Shown here: one piece after another, positions 1 through 5,844 of the stretch
Layout: each line of letters begins with the position of its first letter
Numbering within the stretch: position 1 is the first letter of the stretch
Assembly (NCBI GenBank): GCA_934630515.1
Contig: CAKTVV010000030.1
Coordinates: forward strand, 1 to 14,487
Source of the DNA: an uncultured Eubacteriales bacterium
GTDB lineage: Bacteria > Bacillota > Clostridia > Oscillospirales > Acutalibacteraceae
Reading direction: 5' to 3'
Length of the DNA stretch: 14,487 nucleotides
Notes under the pieces: model-generated
Database searches by the model: none
What the model was told of the DNA's origin: nothing
Seen by the model: the letters and a program-made list of their open reading frames with translations, nothing else
Translations under genes and position numbers: made by a program

Positions 1-1005
1 TTAGAACGCAGTACAGGCAAGGTTTCCACCGATTCCATTCTCTTTACAACATTTCTGCTCGACTGGTTGGAAATGATAAAAAAGAATGTGGAGGAAACGA
101 CCTACGGTGCGTATTCTATGGGAATCAAGAGCAAAATTATCCCATACTTTGAGGAACACCACCCCGGTCTGCTCTTACGGGAGATAAAGCCAAAGCACAT
201 TCAGGACTATTACACCTATGAACTGACGGTGCGGGGCGTTTCCGCAAACACGGTCATACACCGCCACGCAAATATCCGAAAGGCGTTGCAGCACGCTTTC
301 AAACTCGGTTTGATTGACACGAATCCGGCTGATCGCATTGAACGGCCGAAAAAAGAAAAGTTTGTCGGCAGCGCGTATGAGGAAGATGAGCTAAACCGTC
401 TTTTTGAGGTGGTAAAGGGCGACCCCATAGAGCTTGGCGTGATTCTCGGCGCGTTTTACGGACTGCGCCGCAGCGAGGCCGTAGGCTTGAAATGGGATGC
501 GATTGACTTCAAGAAGAAAACGATCACCATACGGCACACAGTAACGCAGGCGACTATCGACGGCAAGAGCAAAATTATCCAAAAGGATCGTACAAAGACA
601 AAGGCCAGCTATCGCAGCCTGCCACTTGTACCGCCATTTGAGGAACTGTTGTACCGCCTGAAAGCGGAGCAGGAGCTAAACCGAAAGCTGTGCGGCAGGT
701 CGTATTGTCGGCAATACACCGATTATATCTATGTCAACGAGATCGGAGAGCTTGTAAAACCCGGCTATATCACCCAGCATTTCCCGCTGGTGCTTGAAAA
801 GAATGGTATGCGGAAAATTCGCTTTCACGATCTCCGGCATAGCTGCGCAAGTCTGTTGTATGCAAACGGTGTCAGCCTGAAAGAGATTCAAGAATGGTTA
901 GGACACAGCGACATTTCGACCACATCAAACATTTATACGCACCTGAATTTCAGTTCAAAGGTTGCGTCTGCCAATGCGATTTTGGGTGTATATCCCTCCA
1001 AATAA
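1..1005 (+). CDS. Tyrosine recombinase (phage/ICE-type integrase), 5' end outside window
   Basis: This site-specific recombinase would integrate and excise a mobile element at an attachment site. The frame is open from base 1, so the 334 codons seen lack the N-terminus, usually an arm-binding domain. The visible part starts with a SAM-like core-binding domain (about codons 14-105) and continues into the catalytic domain. Numbered from the TTG at 67, the catalytic set is complete: Arg134 in YGLRRSE, His254 and Arg257 in HDLRH, His280 in WLGHS and the nucleophile Tyr290 in NIYTHL. The gene points at tRNA-Leu 146 bp downstream, and GGAGGGACAT-type repeats begin in its last codons, as expected for an integrase lying next to its att site. 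Its base composition is more AT-rich than the host-like genes further right. The family call is firm; the kind of element (prophage, ICE or other) cannot be told because the rest lies to the left. Confidence 0.93.
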   Translation, partial: LERSTGKVSTDSILFTTFLLDWLEMIKKNVEETTYGAYSMGIKSKIIPYFEEHHPGLLLREIKPKHIQDYYTYELTVRGVSANTVIHRHANIRKALQHAFKLGLIDTNPADRIERPKKEKFVGSAYEEDELNRLFEVVKGDPIELGVILGAFYGLRRSEAVGLKWDAIDFKKKTITIRHTVTQATIDGKSKIIQKDRTKTKASYRSLPLVPPFEELLYRLKAEQELNRKLCGRSYCRQYTDYIYVNEIGELVKPGYITQHFPLVLEKNGMRKIRFHDLRHSCASLLYANGVSLKEIQEWLGHSDISTTSNIYTHLNFSSKVASANAILGVYPSK

Positions 1006-1077
1006 CGCTCATGTCCCTCCAATGTCCCTCCTAAAATCAGCCTGCAAACGGCAAATATGATGATGCGGGAGGGACAG
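990..1077. repeat. Left cluster of integrase arm-type repeats
   Basis: Three direct copies of ATGTCCCTCC lie at 990-999 (one mismatch, inside the last integrase codons), 1011-1020 and 1022-1031. The last two start 11 bp apart, about one helical turn. A reverse-oriented copy, GGAGGGACAG, is at 1068-1077. Short phased repeats beside an integrase and a tRNA match the arm-type binding sites used by lambda-like and Tn916-like tyrosine recombinases. The repeats are seen; their role is inferred. Confidence 0.7.
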
Positions 1078-1150
1078 TACATAAGCGCACAGAGCATAAA
1101 GAAAAGCCCGCAAACCCAGCCGTATCAAGAGTTTGCGAGCCTTCAAAGTG

Positions 1151-1238
1151 TGGTGCCGGTGGCGGGGGTCGAACCCGCACGGGTTATTAGCCCAACGGAT
1201 TTTGAGTCCGCCTCGTCTGCCAATTCCAACACACCGGC
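1151..1238 (-). tRNA. tRNA-Leu (CAA)
   Basis: An intact 88-nt leucine tRNA gene with encoded CCA is read on the minus strand. The acceptor stem pairs GCCGGTG with CACCGGC, the anticodon loop reads CTCAAAA (anticodon CAA), there is a long class II variable arm, and the T-loop is GTTCGAC. The first 41 bases, from the 5' end through the anticodon, recur exactly at 1388-1428, which marks this gene as the integration target of a mobile element. No convincing promoter sits directly upstream of its 5' end (1239-1290). It may depend on the promoter beyond the second copy or on a weak AT-rich site around 1240-1252. Confidence 0.95.
1198..1238. repeat. att core copy 1 (5' half of tRNA-Leu)
   Basis: This is a 41-bp sequence identical to 1388-1428. 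It covers the tRNA-Leu 5' half up to and including the anticodon. Tyrosine recombinases often cross over in tRNA anticodon loops, so this is taken as one attachment core. The identity covers the 5' half of the gene rather than the more usual 3' half. Confidence 0.8.
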
Positions 1239-1282
1239 ATCTATTATTTTAAGTCATCTCCCGATGCCCCATCCGAGAAAAC

Positions 1283-1305
1283 GGAGGGACATCATGGAGG
1301 GACAT
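1283..1305. repeat. Right pair of integrase arm-type repeats
   Basis: Two exact copies of GGAGGGACAT lie at 1283-1292 and 1296-1305, inverted relative to most of the left cluster. With 990-1077 they bracket the intact tRNA-Leu, giving the arm-core-arm layout expected of an attP-like site. The role is inferred. Confidence 0.65.
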
Positions 1306-1387
1306 TAAAACCAAATTACATATTCAGTTTTCAAAAAACCTTGCAAAATCAAGGGTTTACACCAAGGTGGTATGAAACGGCGAAGTA

Positions 1388-1428
1388 GATTTTGAGTCCG
1401 CCTCGTCTGCCAATTCCAACACACCGGC
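1388..1428 (-). repeat. att core copy 2: orphan 5' half of tRNA-Leu
   Basis: This is an exact 41-bp copy of the tRNA-Leu 5' half. Beyond the anticodon the sequence turns into unrelated DNA, so it cannot form a tRNA. It lies 11 bp from the predicted start point of a strong minus-strand promoter. That suggests it is the original chromosomal 5' half, cut off from its 3' half by integration. Confidence 0.8.
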
Positions 1429-1445
1429 CAATAGAAAGTGGGACT

Positions 1446-1474
1446 ATTATACCATACATACGGCTGAAATGCAA
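1446..1474 (-). promoter_or_regulatory. tRNA-type promoter reading into the tRNA-Leu remnant
   Basis: On the minus strand the -35 is TTGCAT (1469-1474), the spacer is 17 bp, and the -10 is a perfect TATAAT (1446-1451). The predicted start near 1439 gives the short leader typical of tRNA genes before the 5' half at 1428. It reads on towards the intact tRNA-Leu, but a small hairpin (CCTTG/CAAGG followed by six T on the minus strand) lies around 1354-1375 and might reduce read-through. Confidence 0.75.
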
Positions 1475-1815
1475 GCGCAATTTTCTGTTTTTTCGCTTTG
1501 ACTATCGGCGCAAGCCGAAACGGGCAAATATAACCGTCTTCAAGAGCCGCACGGCAGGAGCATGCGGGATCCACCGTGCAGCCGGTGCCATCCCCGACGG
1601 CAGTGGCTGCCGCTCCGTGAGAGCGGAAACGGTGAGCTCCGCTTTTCGCCGCCCGCTCCGCAGGAAAAGCACAGACAGCCCCACTATCCTCCTGCGGTCG
1701 GCAGACACCGGCGCCCGAAGCGCTTACATCCCCTGCCCGCCGGGACTTTTCCCCGGTCGGCCTCGCCTCTCCGTGAACGCTCGGAAAATAAAATAAAAAA
1801 TCCGCAAAATAGGGG
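1475..1815. other. Intergenic stretch without recognisable gene
   Basis: About 340 bp between the tRNA-Leu promoter and the tRNA-Met promoter. It is GC-rich, and several frames are open only by chance. None has a Shine-Dalgarno site or a recognisable protein. I see nothing else in it. Confidence 0.6.
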
Positions 1816-1845
1816 TTGACAAACCCCTGCACGATAGTGTATAAT
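1816..1845 (+). promoter_or_regulatory. Promoter of the tRNA Met-Glu-Val operon
   Basis: Perfect -35 TTGACA (1816-1821) and perfect -10 TATAAT (1840-1845) with an 18-bp spacer, 29 bp before tRNA-Met. A promoter this close to consensus is typical of stable-RNA genes. Confidence 0.85.
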
Positions 1846-1874
1846 AAGCGACGTTCCCGTGCGAGAACGAATGC

Positions 1875-1951
1875 GGCTGTATAGCTCAGTTGGCTAGAGC
1901 ATGCGGTTCATACCCGCAGTGTCAGTGGTTCGAATCCACTTACAGCCACCA
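1875..1951 (+). tRNA. tRNA-Met (CAU)
   Basis: A 77-nt cloverleaf with encoded CCA. The acceptor GGCTGTA pairs with TACAGCC, the D-arm contains AGCTCAGTTGG, the anticodon stem is GCGG(G)/CCCGC-type with CAT in the loop, and the T-loop is TTCGAAT. The G1-C72 pair shows it is not an obvious initiator with an unpaired first position, so an elongator is more likely. A CAU tRNA converted to tRNA-Ile by lysidine cannot be excluded by eye. It is first in a three-tRNA operon. Confidence 0.93.
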
Positions 1952-2005
1952 GGTTTCTCTCCGGCCGCAGAGGTTTAGCCGCACGGTCGGAGAGAGATCG
2001 AACCT

Positions 2006-2080
2006 GGCCCGATGGTCAAGAGGTTAAGACACCGCCCTTTCACGGCGGTATCACGGGTTCGATTCCCGTTCGGGTCACCA
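2006..2080 (+). tRNA. tRNA-Glu (UUC)
   Basis: A 75-nt cloverleaf with encoded CCA. The acceptor GGCCCGA pairs with TCGGGTC with one G-T wobble. The anticodon stem CCGCC/GGCGG closes the loop CTTTCAC, so the anticodon is TTC. The T-loop is TTCGATT. It is the second gene of the tRNA operon, 54 bp after tRNA-Met and 6 bp before tRNA-Val. Confidence 0.95.
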
Positions 2081-2086
2081 TTCTAC

Positions 2087-2163
2087 GGGCACGTAGCTCA
2101 GCTGGTTAGAGCGCCTGCTTCACACGCAGGAGGTCGATGGTTCGAGTCCATTCGCGCCCACCA
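2087..2163 (+). tRNA. tRNA-Val (CAC)
   Basis: A 77-nt cloverleaf with encoded CCA. The anticodon stem CCTGC/GCAGG closes the loop TTCACAC, so the anticodon is CAC. The T-loop is TTCGAGT. The acceptor GGGCACG against CGCGCCC holds one A-C mismatch at the fifth pair. It is the last gene of the operon and runs straight into the terminator. Confidence 0.93.
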
Positions 2164-2164
2164 A

Positions 2165-2208
2165 AAGCCCGGCAAGCATCGAGAGGATGCTTGCCGGGTT
2201 TGCTTTTT
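2165..2208 (+). terminator. Rho-independent terminator of the tRNA operon
   Basis: A perfect 13-bp stem, CCCGGCAAGCATC (2168-2180) with its complement at 2186-2198, around a 5-nt loop, followed by a T-rich tract (2199-2208). It starts two bases after the CCA of tRNA-Val. Confidence 0.92.
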
Positions 2209-2630
2209 GCCCTCTTGCCTTTTTGTGCTTATTCCGGTCCAAATCTTTCGCTTTGCTCTGCCGGCAAGCACACAGCTGCATATGCAAAGCCCTGTCTCCC
2301 AGCGGCATAGCGCTCCGCCCCGCCCGAACCAAAGCCTGCCCCCGGTTCGTGGAGCGGAAAGCCGCCGCTTACCGTTTCTTTAAGCGCCATAGCGGCACAC
2401 CGAAAGCGCAAAAACGGGTCTGTGCGGCGGTCACCCCACCGGACCCGCTATATAGTGGAACACCCATTGGCTCTCCCGGGGAGGTTCTCCCGGGGAGTTT
2501 GACCGGACGGAGGGGACGGCTTTCGCTGCCCAACCGGCAGCAGACTTCATCCCCCCGGCGGAATGGCGCAGACCTCTTTTTGCAGAAACACCGTTCTTCC
2601 CGGAAACCATGATTTTTCTCTCTCATACTC
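2209..2630. other. Gene-free stretch between tRNA terminator and oleate hydratase terminator
   Basis: About 420 bp. The only visible structure is a pair of direct copies of TCTCCCGGGGAG (about 2473-2496), each nearly self-complementary. Open frames here lack ribosome sites and resemble no protein I know. Confidence 0.6.
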
Positions 2631-2632
2631 AA

Positions 2633-2670
2633 AAGAGTGCGCCGATCCATTGTAGGATCGGCGCACTCTT
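2633..2670 (-). terminator. Terminator downstream of oleate hydratase
   Basis: A perfect 16-bp inverted repeat (2633-2648 with 2655-2670) around a 6-nt loop, 26 bp past the stop codon of the minus-strand gene. On the minus strand the hairpin is followed by only a short T run, so it is a strong hairpin with a modest U-tract. Confidence 0.8.
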
Positions 2671-2696
2671 GGCATAGTCAAAGAGCCGTCCGGGCG

Positions 2697-4490
2697 TTAC
2701 TCGATGAGTCCGCTTTCCTTAAGCAGCAGCTCGATGTCGGTGCCCCGCACCTTTTTCAAGGCGATCTTGAGCATCTCCTTTTCCGCAAAGGAGAGGGGCG
2801 CCTCGCTGATGGGCTTCTTATCGATGGCATAGTAGCAGGCACGCAGCAGCTCCCGCACATCGTACTTGCTGCCCCAGACCTCCGGCACGCCCCGGTCAAT
2901 GTCCAGCAGGGTGTAGACCGACTCCATACCGGTGCGCATGGAATATTCGGTGGTAAAGATGGTATCCCGAGGGGTCTCGGCAAACTGCCCGATGAACGCA
3001 AAGTTCACGGCGCCGTCCGGCACCACCTTCGGGCGGTCGGACTCCTTGCGGGGCTGGAAGAAAGCGTTGATATAGGGCATGAAGCAGGTGGTGGTGTTAC
3101 AGGCATCGTGCGCCAATGCGGCGATCCGCTCCTCCGGCACGCCGATGTGATACAGCCATTCCTGACAGACCTCCTCACCGGTGCAGTCCCGCATAGCCTT
3201 CTTCACATAGTTGCCCTCGGTGGTGGTGTTCAGCGAATACAGCCACACCAGCACCATGTTCTTATCCTGCGACTTGAACTGAGGCTGCCGGTTGATGGTC
3301 CAGGACAGGTACCAGTTGTCGGTGCTGTCCTTAACGGTGACGATGCCGCCGGTGGTGACCTTGCCGGAGCGGGGATCCCGCTTGCAGACGTCCATGATGT
3401 GGCGAATGACCTCCTCATCGGAGGTGGCGACGGTGGCGCTCATCCAGTTGGTGGCGTCCACATCGCTGCAGAACTTATCCGGGTTGCCGTATTCGCCATG
3501 CTCTGCCTGCGCCGCAATGGCTTTCCACATATCCCATGACTCGCCGTAGCCGTTCTTCACACCGGACAGGTCGGGGGCATGGGTCTGATCGCCGTAGCAG
3601 GAGGTGTCGGTGCAGCAGCCGTTGGTGATGAACACCAGATCGTCCTCGATGAGATCGATGGTCTGCTCCTTGCCATCCTTGACATAGACGATCTGCTTGG
3701 CGACCTTTTTATCGCCCCGGGTCTCGATGACCACGTTCTTCACGTCCATGCCGTATTCGATACGCACCCCGTGCGCCTCCAGATATTTCACCAGCGGCAG
3801 GATCATGCTCTCATACTGATTATACTTGGTGAAGCGCAGGGCGCTGAAATCCGGCAGCCCGTCGATATGATGGACATAGCGGCAGAGATAGCGCTTCATC
3901 TCCAGAGCGCTGGACCAGCGCTGGAAGGCGAACATGGTCTGCCAGTAGAGCCAGAAGTTGGTGCTCCAGAAGGAGTCAGGCAGCACATCGGAGATCTTCT
4001 TGTCCTCCAGATCCTTTTCCGGGGTCAGGAACAGCTTGGACAGCGCCAGCGCCGACTCCTTATCCAGATTGAACTGCTTGTCGGTATGGGCGTCCTCGCC
4101 CCGGTTCACGGTAGCACGGCACAGCGAGTAGTTGGGGTCGTGCTTATTGAGCCAATAATACTCGTCCAGCACCGACACGCCGGGCGTCTCGATCGACGGC
4201 ACATCCCGGAAGGTATCCCACATGACCTCAAAGTGATTGTCCATCTCCCGGCCGCCCCGCATGAAGAAGCCCTTGGTGACGTCCTTGCGGCCGTCGCAGC
4301 TGCCGCCCGCCAGCTCCAGCTTTTCCAGCAGGTGGATATGCTCGCCCTTCATCTGGCCGTCCCGGACAAGATAAAAGGCTGCCGTCAATCCGGCAAGTCC
4401 GGTACCGATGATGTAGGCCGATTTTTTATCCACGTCCTTGGGCTTTTCGGGATGAGCAAAGGATTCATACGTTCCTGCAGAGTAATACAT
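2697..4490 (-). CDS. ohyA: Oleate hydratase (MCRA family, FAD-binding)
   Basis: Oleate hydratase adds water to the cis-9 double bond of unsaturated fatty acids such as oleate, giving 10-hydroxystearate. It is a peripheral FAD enzyme linked to detoxification of free fatty acids. The 597-residue protein matches the family length of about 590. The FAD dinucleotide motif GTGLAG is at residues 29-34, the family loop RGGREM at 78-83, and the conserved YNQYES at 223-228. With this start, Glu82 and Tyr201 fall where the family's catalytic Glu and Tyr lie, 119 residues apart as in characterised members. An in-frame ATG at 4496 sits only 2 nt from AGGAGG, while the ATG at 4490 has the ideal 8 nt, so 4490 is preferred. 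The gene has its own promoter and lies downstream of a same-strand TetR gene that may control it. No missing motif or truncation is seen. Confidence 0.95.
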   Translation of the reverse strand: MYYSAGTYESFAHPEKPKDVDKKSAYIIGTGLAGLTAAFYLVRDGQMKGEHIHLLEKLELAGGSCDGRKDVTKGFFMRGGREMDNHFEVMWDTFRDVPSIETPGVSVLDEYYWLNKHDPNYSLCRATVNRGEDAHTDKQFNLDKESALALSKLFLTPEKDLEDKKISDVLPDSFWSTNFWLYWQTMFAFQRWSSALEMKRYLCRYVHHIDGLPDFSALRFTKYNQYESMILPLVKYLEAHGVRIEYGMDVKNVVIETRGDKKVAKQIVYVKDGKEQTIDLIEDDLVFITNGCCTDTSCYGDQTHAPDLSGVKNGYGESWDMWKAIAAQAEHGEYGNPDKFCSDVDATNWMSATVATSDEEVIRHIMDVCKRDPRSGKVTTGGIVTVKDSTDNWYLSWTINRQPQFKSQDKNMVLVWLYSLNTTTEGNYVKKAMRDCTGEEVCQEWLYHIGVPEERIAALAHDACNTTTCFMPYINAFFQPRKESDRPKVVPDGAVNFAFIGQFAETPRDTIFTTEYSMRTGMESVYTLLDIDRGVPEVWGSKYDVRELLRACYYAIDKKPISEAPLSFAEKEMLKIALKKVRGTDIELLLKESGLIE

Positions 4491-4498
4491 AACCATGA

Positions 4499-4504
4499 CC
4501 TCCT
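4499..4504 (-). promoter_or_regulatory. Ribosome binding site that decides the oleate hydratase start
   Basis: AGGAGG on the minus strand. It lies 8 nt before the ATG at 4490 but only 2 nt before the ATG at 4496, which favours the shorter 597-residue product. Confidence 0.8.
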
Positions 4505-4535
4505 GATCGTTATTTTGGTTTCGGTTTCTGTCTTC

Positions 4536-4563
4536 ATTATACCCACTCCCGCACCGTTTACAA
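4536..4563 (-). promoter_or_regulatory. Promoter of oleate hydratase
   Basis: On the minus strand, -35 TTGTAA (4558-4563), a 16-bp spacer and a perfect -10 TATAAT (4536-4541). It sits between the terminator of the upstream TetR gene and the coding start, so the hydratase can be transcribed separately from its putative regulator. Confidence 0.8.
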
Positions 4564-4570
4564 TAAGCAG

Positions 4571-4604
4571 AAAAAACTCCGTGATAAAAGTCTTATCACG
4601 GAGT
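4571..4604 (-). terminator. Terminator of the TetR gene; palindrome could also be an operator
   Basis: A perfect 12-bp inverted repeat, ACTCCGTGATAA (4576-4587) with its complement at 4593-4604 and a 5-nt loop. On the minus strand it is followed by six T, so it reads as a rho-independent terminator. The repeat lies only 8 bp upstream of the hydratase -35 box, so use as a TetR operator is possible (inference). Confidence 0.8.
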
Positions 4605-4648
4605 CGGACACTGTAAAAATTTTTATCAAACGGGGCAGAATGATAAGC

Positions 4649-5203
4649 TCAGAGCTTGAATCGGGACAGCGCCGCCGCCATGGAGCCGGTCATCAGCCGG
4701 GCGAGCCGCTCCACCAGCAGCGACGGCTCCTCCCGCATATCGTCCTTGATCCAGTCCAGCATCACCCCGATCAGGATATAGGAATAGATCTGGGCGATGA
4801 ACTGCTTATCCTCATCCCGCACCGCCATGCCCACCGACTCCTCCTGTATGACCCCCAGCAGCAGGTCATCCACCAGCGGGGTCAGATATTTCTCCACCTG
4901 CTCCCGATGCACGCAGCGGTACACATTCAGGATAAACGGCTTATTCTTCTGCACCGCCTCAAAGATCTGCAGCAGCCCCTGCTGCCAGGTATCGTGGGTC
5001 TTTTTTTCATCCAGCGCCCGTCTGGCGTCCTCCAGACAGGACCATTCCACCAGATCGTAAATGTCCTTGAAATGATAATAAAAGGTCATGCGGTTGATCC
5101 CGCAGTCCTCCGCAATGTCGCTGATGGTGATCTTCGTCAGTGGCTTTTTTAACAGCAGATTTTTGAGCGACTGCTCCAAGGCTCGCTTTGTCACTTGAGA
5201 CAT
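4649..5203 (-). CDS. TetR/AcrR-family transcriptional regulator (DhaS-like)
   Basis: A one-component repressor-type regulator of 184 residues, a normal TetR length. The N-terminal helix-turn-helix spans about residues 25-46 and has the family signature ending in TFYYHFKDIYDL. The C-terminal ligand and dimer domain resembles the group annotated as DhaS-like. The frame is open further upstream to 5299, but those residues overlap the promoter and look unlike a TetR N-terminus, so the ATG at 5203 is chosen. Its ribosome site is weak (GAAGGGAAG, about 8-10 nt away). It is transcribed from its own promoter, ends in a terminator 45 bp past the stop, and is followed 158 bp on by oleate hydratase on the same strand. 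Control of the hydratase in response to fatty acids is plausible from position but not shown by the sequence. Confidence 0.88.
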   Translation of the reverse strand: MSQVTKRALEQSLKNLLLKKPLTKITISDIAEDCGINRMTFYYHFKDIYDLVEWSCLEDARRALDEKKTHDTWQQGLLQIFEAVQKNKPFILNVYRCVHREQVEKYLTPLVDDLLLGVIQEESVGMAVRDEDKQFIAQIYSYILIGVMLDWIKDDMREEPSLLVERLARLMTGSMAAALSRFKL

Positions 5204-5229
5204 AGGAGGTCTTCCCTTCGGATAAGGAT

Positions 5230-5256
5230 CGGACGCACGGCTACAGGCAGCGTCCG
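5230..5256. promoter_or_regulatory. Inverted repeat in the TetR leader, possible operator
   Basis: CGGACGC (5230-5236) and its exact complement GCGTCCG (5250-5256) lie between the predicted transcription start and the TetR start codon. Such a position fits an autoregulatory operator or a leader hairpin. The repeat is seen; the role is a guess. Confidence 0.35.
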
Positions 5257-5264
5257 TCAGAATG

Positions 5265-5293
5265 AGTATACCACAACTGCGGCTTTCTGTAAA
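5265..5293 (-). promoter_or_regulatory. Promoter of the TetR gene
   Basis: On the minus strand, -35 TTTACA (5288-5293), a 17-bp spacer and -10 TATACT (5265-5270). The leader to the ATG at 5203 is about 55 nt. Confidence 0.75.
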
Positions 5294-5299
5294 ACACAT

Positions 5300-5689
5300 T
5301 CTTCGGGGAATGCCGCTGCAGGCACTGCGCCGGAAAAGGCACCGTACGACGGCATGAGCCCCAAGACCGCCGACCGGCAGCCCCTCGGTGCTTTCTTACC
5401 CGCCGCCGTATCCCGTTCCGCTGCAAGCCGCCTTTTTCTACGCTCAACGGCGCACTGCCGGTACTGTTCCGTCGAGACAAAGCGGCGGCAATAGGCGGCT
5501 GCGGCGAACGCCTTATCGGGACGCTTTTTCCTGCGCCGATGGATGGGGGAAGACTGCACCGGGGGCGTGCTTGCGGACAGTGCCATTGGATATGGCTGAA
5601 CATTTCGGAGACGCCATGGAAATGGGGCGCAAGCGCAGCAAGGCAAGCCCCTAAGAATGTCCCATTTTCTCCGCCGGTCCTTGAGGGGA
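5300..5689. other. GC-rich stretch without recognisable gene
   Basis: About 390 bp upstream of the TetR promoter. Overlapping open frames on both strands are Arg/Pro/Ala-rich, lack ribosome sites and match no family I recognise. They look like chance frames in GC-rich DNA. Confidence 0.55.
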
Positions 5690-5752
5690 TGCCCGGGCGA
5701 AATGCCCGGGCGAAATGCCCGGGCGAAACGCCCGGGCGAAACGCCCGGGCGA
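5690..5752. repeat. Five tandem 13-bp repeats built on GCCCGGGC
   Basis: Units start at 5690, 5703, 5716, 5729 and 5742 (the last is partial). The unit is TGCCCGGGCGAAA in the first three copies and starts with C in the last two. Each unit contains the 8-bp palindrome GCCCGGGC followed by a short A-rich spacer. A 13-bp period breaks any reading frame, so the array is non-coding. It lies 93 bp past the end of the RnfD-like gene. Confidence 0.93.
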
Positions 5753-5844
5753 TCCGTCTGAAAGCCCGTGTGCAGCCGGATTTTGGGTTTTGCGGAGAAA
5801 AGCAAAGGAGCAAACTCACATGGCGTAAGTCCGCTCCCAGCGTT

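Noticed and set aside
1354..1375. Small hairpin with six T on the minus strand between the two tRNA-Leu copies, as a firm terminator
   Set aside because: The stem is only 5 bp. It is mentioned as a possible brake on read-through but is too weak to list as a terminator.
2637..4616. Two long open frames (300 and 345 codons) on the plus strand opposite oleate hydratase
   Set aside because: They lie antisense to a clear 597-residue enzyme, lack ribosome sites, and their His/Leu/Gly-rich content is what the opposite strand of GC-rich coding DNA gives.
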